From UBA6120 sp964639215 (GTDB lineage Bacteria; Bacillota_I; Bacilli_A; RFN20; CAG-826), in NCBI GenBank assembly GCA_964639215.1, contig CAZXCV010000009.1, forward strand, positions 1-51,427: DNA of 51,427 nucleotides, in the 5' to 3' direction. Below the pieces are notes generated by a model. That model ran no database searches and was not told where the DNA came from. It worked only from the letters and a program-made list of their open reading frames with translations. Position numbers and translations under genes: made by a program. Shown here piece after piece: positions 9,551 through 18,395 of the stretch. Every line of letters begins with the position of its first letter. Within the stretch, counting starts at the first letter, position 1.

Positions 9551-11038
9551 ATGGTTATTATTCGAAAATTAAAAAAAATCTTACCAATAACCCCAATAAT
9601 TTTAGCGATTTTACTTTTCCCTTTAAGTCAACTGCTTCAAGATATTCCATATGACTTTGGCTGGACTTTACGAAGTTTGGGTCTAGTTTTTAACATTTTA
9701 TTAATTGGCGGCTTTCTATTATATTCTCGAGGTCATAAGCGCCCATTCAGCTATGACAACTTATACATCGTCTTGCTCTTTGCATCTTTTTTTCTTCGTT
9801 TAAGTTATAGCTATTCTAGTGGTATCTTTACAAGGCAGCATGATATCGGGTCCATCGATTTATCTGATTCTGGTCATTATGCTTATATTTTACGTCTGTT
9901 CACAAATGGTGTCTTGCCAGATTCAAATAATTATCAATTTTATCATCCGCCGTTTTACCATGCATTATCAGCAGGATGGCTTCGTGTTGTTGCTCTTATT
10001 TTTCCGGGTTTACCAATCCGTGACTTATTTGAAACATTGCCAATTTTATCGGTTATTATCGGTTACCTTATTACTTATGTCGCCTATCTATTCACTAAGC
10101 TGAAACCTATATATGCGAAACAAGGTTTACCCTTCTTTTTACTCGTAGCCTACCACCCTATTTTCATTTTATTGTCGGGTCGACATAACAATGATAACCT
10201 TTCGGTATTTTTTATCTTATTAACGATATATTTCTTCATGAGATGGCGTGAACGGGGTAAGCTCGGTAATGTCATCGGGCTAGCGTTATCAATCGGACTT
10301 GGTATGATGACGAAGCTGACGGTCGCCGTGATTACTCCCGTCATTGGTGCTTATATGGTGTTTGATTTCGTTAAGGCGATCAAAACAAAGGAAACGCAAT
10401 CACCAAGGTCGTGGAAAAAACAAATTTGGCAATTAATGGTGTTTGCACTCATTGTCATCCCGCTCGGATTATGGTATCCACTTCGTAATTATCTTCAATT
10501 TGATCAACCACTTGGTTATGTCTTTACGATTACCAATAATCAATTAGCAACTGGGTCATATTCAATTTGGCAGCGGTTTTTCATCGTCGACTTCAATGGT
10601 CTCTATCATTCCCTATATGCTCGAGTCGGTCATGATTATAATATTTGGTTTTATTTAATTAAGACGAGCGTGTTTGGTGAATTCAGTTATTGGGGCGGAC
10701 ATATCTTTTCTGCCTTATTACTCATTGTCAACTTTGGGCTCACCGCTATTCTGGCTTTTGTGTTCTTCGCTTCACTTCATCGTGTAATTCAAAGGAGAGC
10801 GACCTACGAACCATTATTGATTGGCTATACATTGATAATGTTTGTTGCATACATTCTTTTTAATCTTCAATATCCCTTTGGTCCGACAATGGATTTCAGA
10901 TATTTAATCCCAATCATCTTCAATAGCGGTCTTATACTCATGTATCGCGATGAAAATCAACCTCTGTTTAAAATTACGCAGGCTGGCATCATTGCCTTAT
11001 GTGGCTTGTCGGTAATGTTTTTTACATTTCTTTACTAA
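9551..11038 (+). CDS. Multi-spanning membrane glycosyltransferase (GT39/ArnT-like)
   Basis: A 495-residue protein with roughly 11-12 hydrophobic helices. The first extracytoplasmic loop has the acidic D-x-S-D-S-G-H-Y pattern followed by YHPPFYH. This is typical of GT-C enzymes that take sugar from a polyprenyl-phosphate donor and transfer it on the outer face of the membrane. It starts 9 bases after the FAD gene as the last member of the GtrA cassette. Acceptor and donor are unknown; with so many secreted proteins around, surface protein or glycolipid glycosylation is a reasonable guess. Confidence 0.75.
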   Translation: MVIIRKLKKILPITPIILAILLFPLSQLLQDIPYDFGWTLRSLGLVFNILLIGGFLLYSRGHKRPFSYDNLYIVLLFASFFLRLSYSYSSGIFTRQHDIGSIDLSDSGHYAYILRLFTNGVLPDSNNYQFYHPPFYHALSAGWLRVVALIFPGLPIRDLFETLPILSVIIGYLITYVAYLFTKLKPIYAKQGLPFFLLVAYHPIFILLSGRHNNDNLSVFFILLTIYFFMRWRERGKLGNVIGLALSIGLGMMTKLTVAVITPVIGAYMVFDFVKAIKTKETQSPRSWKKQIWQLMVFALIVIPLGLWYPLRNYLQFDQPLGYVFTITNNQLATGSYSIWQRFFIVDFNGLYHSLYARVGHDYNIWFYLIKTSVFGEFSYWGGHIFSALLLIVNFGLTAILAFVFFASLHRVIQRRATYEPLLIGYTLIMFVAYILFNLQYPFGPTMDFRYLIPIIFNSGLILMYRDENQPLFKITQAGIIALCGLSVMFFTFLY

Positions 11039-11180
11039 AAATAATAAACTTTATATTTCAAAAAATAGCTCGTAAGATAAATGCTTTTTGGATAGAAGAT
11101 GCTTTTTGTAATATTAATTCTACGAACTATCTCACCTTAAATAACCTTAAGCCTATAATTTAATCAAAGGAGCATAATTT

Positions 11181-13604
11181 ATGCCTGATTTCCGGAAAAA
11201 CGCATTGCGCGTATGCCTCGGCCTTCTCCCTTTGACGTTGCTGCTAATGGTAACTCCATTTATTAAAAATCCACCGCTTCATTTTCCGGAAGCTGAGACA
11301 GGATACTCACTGACTGTCGACGGAAACAATGCTCCTGAAACACTGAGTGTCACACCAACCAGTGGTTACTTCGTCGGTCCAAAAGATGTCGAATTTGAAT
11401 ACAAAGACGTCACCGAGTATGGCGTAGGACTCTTAACACTTGGAGCAACTAGTATCTTTGGAAATTATGATCAAATTACTTCGATCACGAGTTATCGCGT
11501 CGTCTTCTCTGGTGATTGTCGCATTACCTTTGGTTTCGAATATCACCAGGACATTGTCTCTTATGCCCAAGGAGAATATTTACAATCGGGTGCAACTTAT
11601 TCAATCGCTGATGATTATTACTTTTTCAAATTAACAGCAAATTCAGGAACCGTGTCAATTACTAGTGTCACGATTGGTTATAGCTGTATTCCCACCCCAA
11701 CCGCTCCTGAGTATACACTCGCTCCTGATGGGCTCTCTTATGTCGTTACTGGTTATACGAAACAACCGACTGATTTAGAAATACCAAATACTTACAATGG
11801 CAAGCCAGTCACAGAAATCGCGGCCTCTGCTTTTGAATTTTCCTTTTCATTGACAGGCGTTTATATTCCGGATTCCATTAATAAAATTGGAGCATATGCC
11901 TTTGCGAGTTGCGTCAACCTTACCTCGGTACGCTTACCCGCTGGTTTATTGACATTGTCTTCCAATCTCTTTGAAGGCTGTGTCGCGCTAGAGACGATTA
12001 CGCTACCAGAAACACTGACCAAAATTGATGAATATGCCTTTATGAATAGCGGTTTAACCTCGATTACAATTCCTAGTTCAGTCACCGAATTTGGTTTTGG
12101 CTGTTTCTATTTTACCCAACACCTAAGTTCTGTTTTATTTGAGAAACCTTTTCACGTTACGGAATTCGCGCCATATCAATTTGCCTATTCTTCGCTAACT
12201 TCGATAGTTATTCCCGAAGGGATTACTTCGATTGGTAGTAGTGCTTTCGAAGGAAGTGCGCTGGAAAGCGTTACTTTCCCCACGACATTGACACACATTG
12301 AGATGTACGCTTTCTATCAATGCACTAATTTTGTCACCATCAATGGAATCATTAGCAATGTTAGTTATATTGGCACTGGTGCTTTTCACGAATCTGCTTG
12401 GATTGATCTTCAAATTCCTGTAAATTCGATGATTATCTTTGATGATCGAATTGTCCTTGATGGTCAAGGCGCAAGTGGTGATGTCATCTTTCCAAGCACA
12501 GTTACTTTCATCGCTCCATATGCTTTTGCTTCAAATGAATACATCACCTCAATCACTGCTTCAAGTGGCTTAACCGCGATTGGTGAGTCTGCCTTTGATG
12601 CAGCACCAAACTTAACTTCGGTTTATTTGTCACTGGCTACGAATCTCACCGATATTGGTGCGGCAGCATTTGCTGATTGTGATGCCCTCACCACCATCGA
12701 TATTCCGACTTCTGTCATCGACGTTGGTGACCGGGCTTTTATTGAAACGTCATGGCTTAATAATCAACTCGGTCCGAACGCACTTATTATCATTAACGAT
12801 CGTGTTGTCATCGATGGAACCCAAACAAGTGGGGCAATTACATTACCAAGCACTGTGACTAAAATTTCATATGCGGCGTTTACGGGTGCTGGAATTGAAT
12901 CAATCAGCCTTCCATCCGGCTTAACTCACATTAGCTACGGCGCCTTCCAAAATTGTGGTAACCTCACCGCGATTACAATTCCCGATTCCGTGACATGTTT
13001 AGGTCAGTATGCTTTTGCAGGTTCAGGCTTAATTAATGTATCGCTTAGCACTGCGATAACTGATATTTATGAGAATACTTTTGCTGGTTGTTCAGATTTA
13101 CAAAGCATTACGTTACCAAGTGGTCTGAAGACGATTGGTCACGGTGCTTTTAGCGATTGTATCTCGTTAACGACGATTTCATTGCCAAGTGGATTGACAT
13201 TCATCGGTCTCGAGGCATTTGCTTCAACATCAGCTTTAACTTCAATCGTCATTCCCGGTGGGGTTAGTCATTTATATGATCGTGCCTTTATGTTATCAGG
13301 CTTAGAGACTGTCACAATTAATGAAGGTTTGACATCAATCGGTGATAGCGCATTCGAAGATTGCGCGACTTTAACATCAATTGATCTCCCCGATTCGTTA
13401 CTGGCAATTGGAAATTATGCCTTTTATGGTTGTGAAGCACTATCATCAATCTTCATCCCGATGATGGTGGCTTGGGTCGGAACTGATTGCTTTAATGATT
13501 GTCTCGGTTTGACGATTAATATCGCCGCGTCGTCAATTCCTGAATTTTGGGCATCTACTTGGAATCCTGGCAATCGGCCAGTCATTGCTAATAGCACTCG
13601 TTAA
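11181..13604 (+). CDS. Secreted BspA-type leucine-rich repeat protein
   Basis: An 807-residue exported protein. AAAGGAG precedes the ATG by 8 bases. Residues 1-33 form a signal peptide or membrane anchor. Residues 42-169 are a beta-rich N-terminal module ending in TSVTIGYSC that recurs in four other proteins of this window. From about 176 to 800 there are many 22-24-residue LRR_5 repeats of the form L..I.IP.SV..IG..AF..C..L. Two irregular insertions (ESAW...DDRIVLDG and ETSW...NDRVVIDG) break the repeat series in the same way and may mark sub-blocks. There is no C-terminal anchor. BspA-type LRRs act in adhesion or binding of host or substrate proteins; the partner here is unknown. Confidence 0.88.
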   Translation: MPDFRKNALRVCLGLLPLTLLLMVTPFIKNPPLHFPEAETGYSLTVDGNNAPETLSVTPTSGYFVGPKDVEFEYKDVTEYGVGLLTLGATSIFGNYDQITSITSYRVVFSGDCRITFGFEYHQDIVSYAQGEYLQSGATYSIADDYYFFKLTANSGTVSITSVTIGYSCIPTPTAPEYTLAPDGLSYVVTGYTKQPTDLEIPNTYNGKPVTEIAASAFEFSFSLTGVYIPDSINKIGAYAFASCVNLTSVRLPAGLLTLSSNLFEGCVALETITLPETLTKIDEYAFMNSGLTSITIPSSVTEFGFGCFYFTQHLSSVLFEKPFHVTEFAPYQFAYSSLTSIVIPEGITSIGSSAFEGSALESVTFPTTLTHIEMYAFYQCTNFVTINGIISNVSYIGTGAFHESAWIDLQIPVNSMIIFDDRIVLDGQGASGDVIFPSTVTFIAPYAFASNEYITSITASSGLTAIGESAFDAAPNLTSVYLSLATNLTDIGAAAFADCDALTTIDIPTSVIDVGDRAFIETSWLNNQLGPNALIIINDRVVIDGTQTSGAITLPSTVTKISYAAFTGAGIESISLPSGLTHISYGAFQNCGNLTAITIPDSVTCLGQYAFAGSGLINVSLSTAITDIYENTFAGCSDLQSITLPSGLKTIGHGAFSDCISLTTISLPSGLTFIGLEAFASTSALTSIVIPGGVSHLYDRAFMLSGLETVTINEGLTSIGDSAFEDCATLTSIDLPDSLLAIGNYAFYGCEALSSIFIPMMVAWVGTDCFNDCLGLTINIAASSIPEFWASTWNPGNRPVIANSTR

Positions 13605-13747
13605 TCTTTCAATCAAATTGACCTGGAAGTGATTTATATCATCGATTTGACGCGGATGTGGTATCATTACACGGTCCAAGTCTATCAATATTAGTATCCG
13701 AAAGGTTCCTCGCTAAATTAGATGATTGGCGTAAGGAATTTTTGAAG

Positions 13748-15025
13748 ATGACATTTAACCAATTAAACATTATTGAACCAATTTTGAAGGCTTTGCAAGG
13801 CGAAGGCTATCAAGAACCAACCGAAATCCAAATCCAAGCGATTCCCGTGCTTATAGAAGGGCACGATATCTTAGGAAGTGCGCAAACTGGAACTGGTAAG
13901 ACCGCGGCATTCGCAATTCCCACATTGCAACGTCTTTTCAACAATAAACCAACATCACAATCACACATCCGCGCTTTGGTGTTGGCACCCACACGAGAAT
14001 TAGCAGCTCAAATCGGCGATTCATACAAAACATATGGCCGTCATTTAGGACTTCGAACCACGGTTGTGTTTGGTGGGGTATCAAAATCTCCACAAATTCA
14101 TAATCTTAAATCTCACTGTGATATTTTGGTGGCGACACCTGGCCGCTTACTCGATTTAATGGAAATGGGTATCGTTGACATTAGTGCGGTCGAGATTTTC
14201 ATTCTTGATGAAGCCGATCAAATGCTCGACATGGGTTTTTTACGAGACATTAAGCGTGTAATTGCCCATTTACCAACCAAACGTCAAACGATGATGTTTT
14301 CAGCGACCATGCCAAATGAAATAGATGGTTTAGCCCGTTCCTTACTAAAAAATCCAGTTCGCATTGCGGTAACACCCGTGGAACAGCCACTTGAAACAAT
14401 CCATCAAACACTTTATTTCGTCGATAAAAAGCGTAAAGTCGATTTATTACTTGATTTACTCCATGACAAGCAAATCAAATCGCTTCTCGTATTTACAAGG
14501 ACGAAACACGGGGCTAATAAACTGACGCAAAAATTACAAGAAGCCGGTCATGGTGTCGGTGTTATCCATGGAAACAAATCACAACCCGCTCGTATCCAAG
14601 CACTTAATAATTTCAAAAACAAGAAACTACGAATCTTAGTGGCGACTGACATTGCCGCGCGTGGAATTGATATCGATCAACTATCGCACGTGTTGAATTA
14701 TGAATTGCCCGAAGTACCAGAAATTTATCTCCATCGGATGGGACGGACAGGCCGCGCTGGTTTTTCAGGTGAGGTCATGAGTTTTTGTGGTGAAGAAGAA
14801 ATCGGATTATTAAGTGATATCCAATGGCATATCGGCATGAAGATTCCCTTGATTTCAGCCAATCCTGACTTTGTTTCATTCAAGCTACCACAAACTGAAA
14901 CACGACGCGAGTCGCGCCAAGTATCAAAACCAACAACAAGCGTTAATAAATCAACTTCCGGTCAACCAAAACTACCAAATAGTTGGTCTTCCAATCGCGG
15001 CCATCGCTCACGAAATCGTCGATAG
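13748..15025 (+). CDS. DEAD-box ATP-dependent RNA helicase
   Basis: A 425-residue RhlE/CshA-like RNA helicase. The frame is open from 13658, but the ATG at 13748 follows AAGGAA and begins the canonical Q-motif region. Motifs in order: EPTEIQIQAIP (Q), AQTGTGKT (I), PTRELAAQ (Ia), TPGRLLD (Ib), DEAD (II), SAT (III), VATDIAARGIDI (V) and HRMGRTGRAG (VI). A short basic, Asn/Arg-rich tail (ending RSRNRR) can bind RNA. It unwinds RNA in ribosome assembly or mRNA decay, often under cold stress. It lies between two unrelated LRR genes and looks like an independent unit. Confidence 0.93.
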   Translation: MTFNQLNIIEPILKALQGEGYQEPTEIQIQAIPVLIEGHDILGSAQTGTGKTAAFAIPTLQRLFNNKPTSQSHIRALVLAPTRELAAQIGDSYKTYGRHLGLRTTVVFGGVSKSPQIHNLKSHCDILVATPGRLLDLMEMGIVDISAVEIFILDEADQMLDMGFLRDIKRVIAHLPTKRQTMMFSATMPNEIDGLARSLLKNPVRIAVTPVEQPLETIHQTLYFVDKKRKVDLLLDLLHDKQIKSLLVFTRTKHGANKLTQKLQEAGHGVGVIHGNKSQPARIQALNNFKNKKLRILVATDIAARGIDIDQLSHVLNYELPEVPEIYLHRMGRTGRAGFSGEVMSFCGEEEIGLLSDIQWHIGMKIPLISANPDFVSFKLPQTETRRESRQVSKPTTSVNKSTSGQPKLPNSWSSNRGHRSRNRR

Positions 15026-15142
15026 ATAATAAATAATGTCAGAGCAATGTTACTGATATTACCTAAAACCTAGTACATTAAATAGCGACGTCACCTTTTT
15101 TATTAAATGTCAGTTTATCTACAATTTTAAGGGTTGGTAATT

Positions 15143-16318
15143 ATGTTTTCACTCAAATCACAACGCGTATTTTTTGGTGCCAGTTTTTCGTTATTTTTTT
15201 TGCTATCAACCTTGATGATGAAACCGTTGCTCGCTCCGTCGTTAATACTTGGAAATGCGGCCACATATACGATAACGCTTAATAGTGCTAATAGCCCGTT
15301 TATCCTCAGTGAAGGATATGGTGCGGGCGATAGTCAAGTTGGTAGTGTCTCCTTTACATATGAAAAAGCTGATGATTCAAGCACGAGTGCTTACATTCGT
15401 CTTCAAGCTAACGGTGGCAAACTATCAAACACCGCGATAATTACCGATGTGGCCACCATTAAAGTCGACTTTATCGGCGGTTCCTTATATGTCGGTGGCT
15501 CCTTCATTTATGGAGAAATCGAAAATAGTGCCAAATTGTCATCAGGTGTTGTTAATTTCACCTTACCTGATTATCCCTATTACGTATTTTATACCGATGG
15601 ATCTGGCGATGTCACAATCACGAGTATCCAAATTACCTATTCATGCACTAATCCAGCGCTTCCCCCTAATCTAAATCTCACCGAGTTTGCTGATCATTAC
15701 GAGGTTACCACTTACACTGGAACGCATCCAAAGATATTAATACCCGCTTATTATCGTGGTAAATTGATTACAAAAATTGCGGCTGAAGCTTTTAAAAATA
15801 ACCTGACGCTTGAAACACTAATGTTACCCGATACCATCACACATATCGGTGATTATGCCTTTGCTGGCTGTCAAAATTTAGAGACGATTATGGTTTCGAC
15901 ACGCCTCGAATCAATCGGTGATTATGCATTTAATAATTGTTATGCCCTGACGGATTTTGAATTTCCAGATGCGTTAGTTACACTTGGAACTTACGCATTT
16001 TCAAATTGTTATTCACTGCGAACTGCTGCTTTGAATGAAGGTCTTATCATACTGCGTCAAGGTACCTTTTCAATGTGTTTATCAATCGAAAATTTTTCAA
16101 TTTCAAACACAATCACCACGATTGAAACTTATGCATTCACTTCAAGTAGTTCGATCGGTGAATTATACGTTCCAGCCACAGTTATCACGATGGAAAATGA
16201 TGCTTTTAGACGGATTCTTAATTGCACGATTTTCGTCGCCTTTACTTCACCTCCAAGTGGCTGGGCATACAATTGGGTTTCTTACGGTGAGTATGCTGGA
16301 ATCGTTTGGGGTACCTAG
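15143..16318 (+). CDS. Secreted BspA-type leucine-rich repeat protein (short)
   Basis: A 391-residue exported protein. The ATG at 15143 follows AAGGG by 9 bases; the in-frame TTG at 15134 is less likely. A signal peptide covers 1-39. Residues 42-168 are the shared N-terminal module (starts TYTITLNSANSP, ends TSIQITYSC). About eight LRR_5 repeats run from 190 to the end (IGDYAFAGCQNL and similar), closing with a W-rich cap (PPSGWAYNW) that also ends the LRR protein at 16823. It is much shorter than its neighbour at 11181, yet has the same architecture, consistent with expansion and contraction of repeats in a family. Confidence 0.87.
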   Translation: MFSLKSQRVFFGASFSLFFLLSTLMMKPLLAPSLILGNAATYTITLNSANSPFILSEGYGAGDSQVGSVSFTYEKADDSSTSAYIRLQANGGKLSNTAIITDVATIKVDFIGGSLYVGGSFIYGEIENSAKLSSGVVNFTLPDYPYYVFYTDGSGDVTITSIQITYSCTNPALPPNLNLTEFADHYEVTTYTGTHPKILIPAYYRGKLITKIAAEAFKNNLTLETLMLPDTITHIGDYAFAGCQNLETIMVSTRLESIGDYAFNNCYALTDFEFPDALVTLGTYAFSNCYSLRTAALNEGLIILRQGTFSMCLSIENFSISNTITTIETYAFTSSSSIGELYVPATVITMENDAFRRILNCTIFVAFTSPPSGWAYNWVSYGEYAGIVWGT

Positions 16319-16381
16319 ATGATTATCAGTTATCTATCATCTCTATTAACGGGTAACCTTTTATTTTTTACTAGATAAGGG

Positions 16382-16387
16382 TATTAT
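16382..16387 (+). promoter_or_regulatory. -10 box for the orphan RNA
   Basis: TATTAT ends 7 bases before G16394, the first base of the long terminal stem, so a transcript would begin exactly at the base of the structure. No good -35 hexamer is seen. Confidence 0.4.
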
Positions 16388-16393
16388 ATATAT

Positions 16394-16521
16394 GAGGGCA
16401 GGAACCACGTCGATTAGTCCATTCGATTCGTCGCCCTCCAATTCGTTCGTTAAGTTCGAGCAGGTTCGTTAGAGATTCGGAGACATGTCAATTTAATTTG
16501 AGTTCGCCGGTTCCCGCCCTC
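16394..16521 (+). ncRNA. Unrecognised structured RNA (about 128 nt, plus terminator)
   Basis: The first 13 bases (GAGGGCAGGAACC) pair with bases 16509-16521 (GGTTCCCGCCCTC) with one A-C mismatch, closing a domain of 128 nt. Inside, 16407-16431 can form a 7-bp hairpin with a UU bulge, and CTCCAATT at 16436 can pair with AATTTGAG. The interior contains eight UUCG tetranucleotides in about 90 nt. A -10 box fits a start at 16394 and a strong terminator lies 30 bases downstream. There is no convincing reading frame with a ribosome binding site. I checked for SRP RNA, RNase P, tmRNA, tRNA and T-box signatures and saw none. A 6S-like role is possible but not shown. Confidence 0.45.
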
Positions 16522-16550
16522 CCTCCTTGAATGTCGCCATTTGTAGTAGT

Positions 16551-16582
16551 AAAAACACGTGCCATGCAGCGCGTGTTTTTTT
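16551..16582. terminator. Strong bidirectional rho-independent terminator
   Basis: A 12-bp stem (AAAAACACGTGC / GCGCGTGTTTTT, one G-U pair) with a 6-nt loop is flanked by A and T runs. It would end the orphan RNA on the plus strand and the LRR/small membrane protein unit on the minus strand. Confidence 0.85.
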
Positions 16583-16630
16583 ATTCATCATATAATATTG
16601 CGGATTTACTTATCGATCTTTGCGCTTCAT

Positions 16631-16804
16631 CTAGGCGCCAAGCACTCCTTTTGATAATAAAATCAGAATGATGCCGCCACCTAGAGATATTAAGGCAAGA
16701 ATGCTATAAATGATTGCTTGTTGTCGTTTATGGCTGACAAATTGATAAATTGCATAGGCGATTAAGAAACCACCAAGAATCACCATTAATATGCCACTAA
16801 ACAT
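16631..16804 (-). CDS. Small two-helix membrane protein, 57 residues
   Basis: A short gene that starts 18 bases after the stop of the minus-strand LRR gene, with GAGG 10 bases before its ATG. The product is MFSGILMVILGG..., with two hydrophobic helices (about 3-24 and 30-51) around a basic loop (SHKRQQ), so both ends should lie on the same side of the membrane. No family is recognised. Its place directly behind a secreted LRR protein suggests co-transcription, perhaps a membrane partner. The shared terminator lies about 50 bases beyond its stop. Confidence 0.6.
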   Translation of the reverse strand: MFSGILMVILGGFLIAYAIYQFVSHKRQQAIIYSILALISLGGGIILILLSKGVLGA

Positions 16805-16822
16805 CGAAATAGTTCCTCTTAA

Positions 16823-18184
16823 TTACCAAACCGTTGGAACACCAGAATCATACCGCCACCGATTTGTAGCCGGAACGCTACTATACCACCAATAATTGGT
16901 GCCTAATGTTTGATAAGTTGAAGGTCCAGTGGATTTGATGTTCCAACCTTCATTCCAGCCACTTGGTTTACTCCCGGCTTCACAGAAAATAACAGCACTC
17001 GTGACTCCAAGAAATATCGATGTACCGATGGTGGTTACTTGTGATGGTATGATCACGTAAAATCCAGTACCACAATCAGCGAAAGCGGTGTTTTCGATGC
17101 TCGTAACACTTGTCGGGATGACAATCGTCGCGAGACTTGTGCAACTTCTGAAAACATCAACGCCGATACTTGAAACTGTCGTAGGAATATTCACCGTCGT
17201 TAAGCTCGTGCAAGATCTAAATGTGCCATGTTCTAGCCGTGTGATGGTGCTATTATTGGTCACTGTCTGTAATGATGTGCACCCATCAAACGAGTACGTA
17301 CCGATATAAGAAACTGTACTCGGAATTATTACGCCAGTTAATGAAGTCGCGCCATTAAAAGCCGCATTGGCAATTTTGGTCGTCCCACTCGGTATCGTAA
17401 TATTTCCGGTTGCCGTAATTCCATCAACTAACAAATTATTGATAATTACGAGTCGATCGGTACTGGCAAGACGAGTTGCCGTCAACCATGGTGTACCTGC
17501 GAATGCTTGTTTATTAATCGTTGTGATCGAAGTCGGAATTGAAATTGTCGATAATGAAATACAGTTATAAAAAGCCATCTCATCAATCGTGGTCACCGAT
17601 GTTGGGATTGTAATTGTTGTTAAGCCAGTACAACCACTGAACACACTCTTATTCAACGAGGTTAAATTGTTTGAAAGTGAGACTGAGGTGAGGCCGGTGC
17701 ACCCAGAAAAGGCGCTGTCACCAATACTGGTCACATTATTTGGTAATGATAATGACGTTAGATTCGTACAGCCATAAAAGGCACTTCCTTGTATCGTTGT
17801 TAAACCTGACGGTAAATTAATTGTCGTCAAGGCTGAACAGCCACGAAATGCTTCAAAGTTAACGCTAGTAATCGTCGCAGGTAAATTAACGGTTTGCAGT
17901 TGCTTGAAATCTTTAAATGCAACGTTATAAATCGTTGTCACGTATCGATTGCCGTACATGAGCGGAATCGTCAATGAGGTAATCGTGTTGGAGACGGTTC
18001 CTTTGCTGACGTAGTACGATTGTCCATCGCCATTAAGCGTAAAACTAAGTCCTGCTGTCCCGCTTGTTTGATCAACAAATTCACACGAATAATCAAGTCG
18101 TAAAGAATAAACATTCACGGTCGCGCCACTGGTGTTTGCTAGCTTAAAATATGATGGTTCATAAAGAAACGTGTATGTTTGCGA
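16823..18184 (-). CDS. Secreted BspA-type leucine-rich repeat protein, N-terminus lost in assembly gap
   Basis: 453 residues are readable. The 5' end, with signal peptide and most of the N-terminal module, lies in the N stretch. The sequence opens with the last strands of the shared module (VYSLRLDYSC). It continues with LRR_5 repeats (FSGCTGLTSVSLSNNLTSL and similar), one insertion of the same kind as in the 11181 protein (GTPWL...IINNLLVDG), and a W-rich C-terminal cap ending PTVW. The sequence right of the gap in the nominal frame (MVSMNLMGSDVV) is not a signal peptide and is probably not part of the protein. The small membrane protein gene follows in the same transcript. Confidence 0.8.
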   Translation of the reverse strand, partial: SQTYTFLYEPSYFKLANTSGATVNVYSLRLDYSCEFVDQTSGTAGLSFTLNGDGQSYYVSKGTVSNTITSLTIPLMYGNRYVTTIYNVAFKDFKQLQTVNLPATITSVNFEAFRGCSALTTINLPSGLTTIQGSAFYGCTNLTSLSLPNNVTSIGDSAFSGCTGLTSVSLSNNLTSLNKSVFSGCTGLTTITIPTSVTTIDEMAFYNCISLSTISIPTSITTINKQAFAGTPWLTATRLASTDRLVIINNLLVDGITATGNITIPSGTTKIANAAFNGATSLTGVIIPSTVSYIGTYSFDGCTSLQTVTNNSTITRLEHGTFRSCTSLTTVNIPTTVSSIGVDVFRSCTSLATIVIPTSVTSIENTAFADCGTGFYVIIPSQVTTIGTSIFLGVTSAVIFCEAGSKPSGWNEGWNIKSTGPSTYQTLGTNYWWYSSVPATNRWRYDSGVPTVW

Positions 18185-18185
18185 T

Positions 18186-18285
18186 NNNNNNNNNNNNNNN
18201 NNNNNNNNNNNNNNNNNNNNNNNNNNNNNNNNNNNNNNNNNNNNNNNNNNNNNNNNNNNNNNNNNNNNNNNNNNNNNNNNNNNNN
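18186..18285. other. Assembly gap (100 N)
   Basis: A run of exactly 100 N, the usual placeholder for a scaffold gap of unknown size. The bases on both sides share GTTTGCGAT (9 bp), so the contigs may overlap or end in a short repeat. It removes the start of an LRR gene. Confidence 0.97.
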
Positions 18286-18395
18286 GTTTGCGATTGGATA
18301 AAACTACATCGGACCCCATCAAATTCATCGAAACCATTTATATTGAAAATGTAATCAATCCGGAGATGTTATTACTTGATTACGTCTTAGGAGTT

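Noticed and set aside
16394..16521. SRP RNA, RNase P RNA, tmRNA or a tRNA
   Set aside because: The GGAAG/GCAGCC tip of SRP RNA, the RNase P core, a tRNA cloverleaf and a tag-peptide frame are all absent.
18286..18337. N-terminus of the LRR protein right of the gap (MVSMNLMGSDVV...)
   Set aside because: It is not a signal peptide and has no ribosome binding site; the 100-N gap does not preserve frame.
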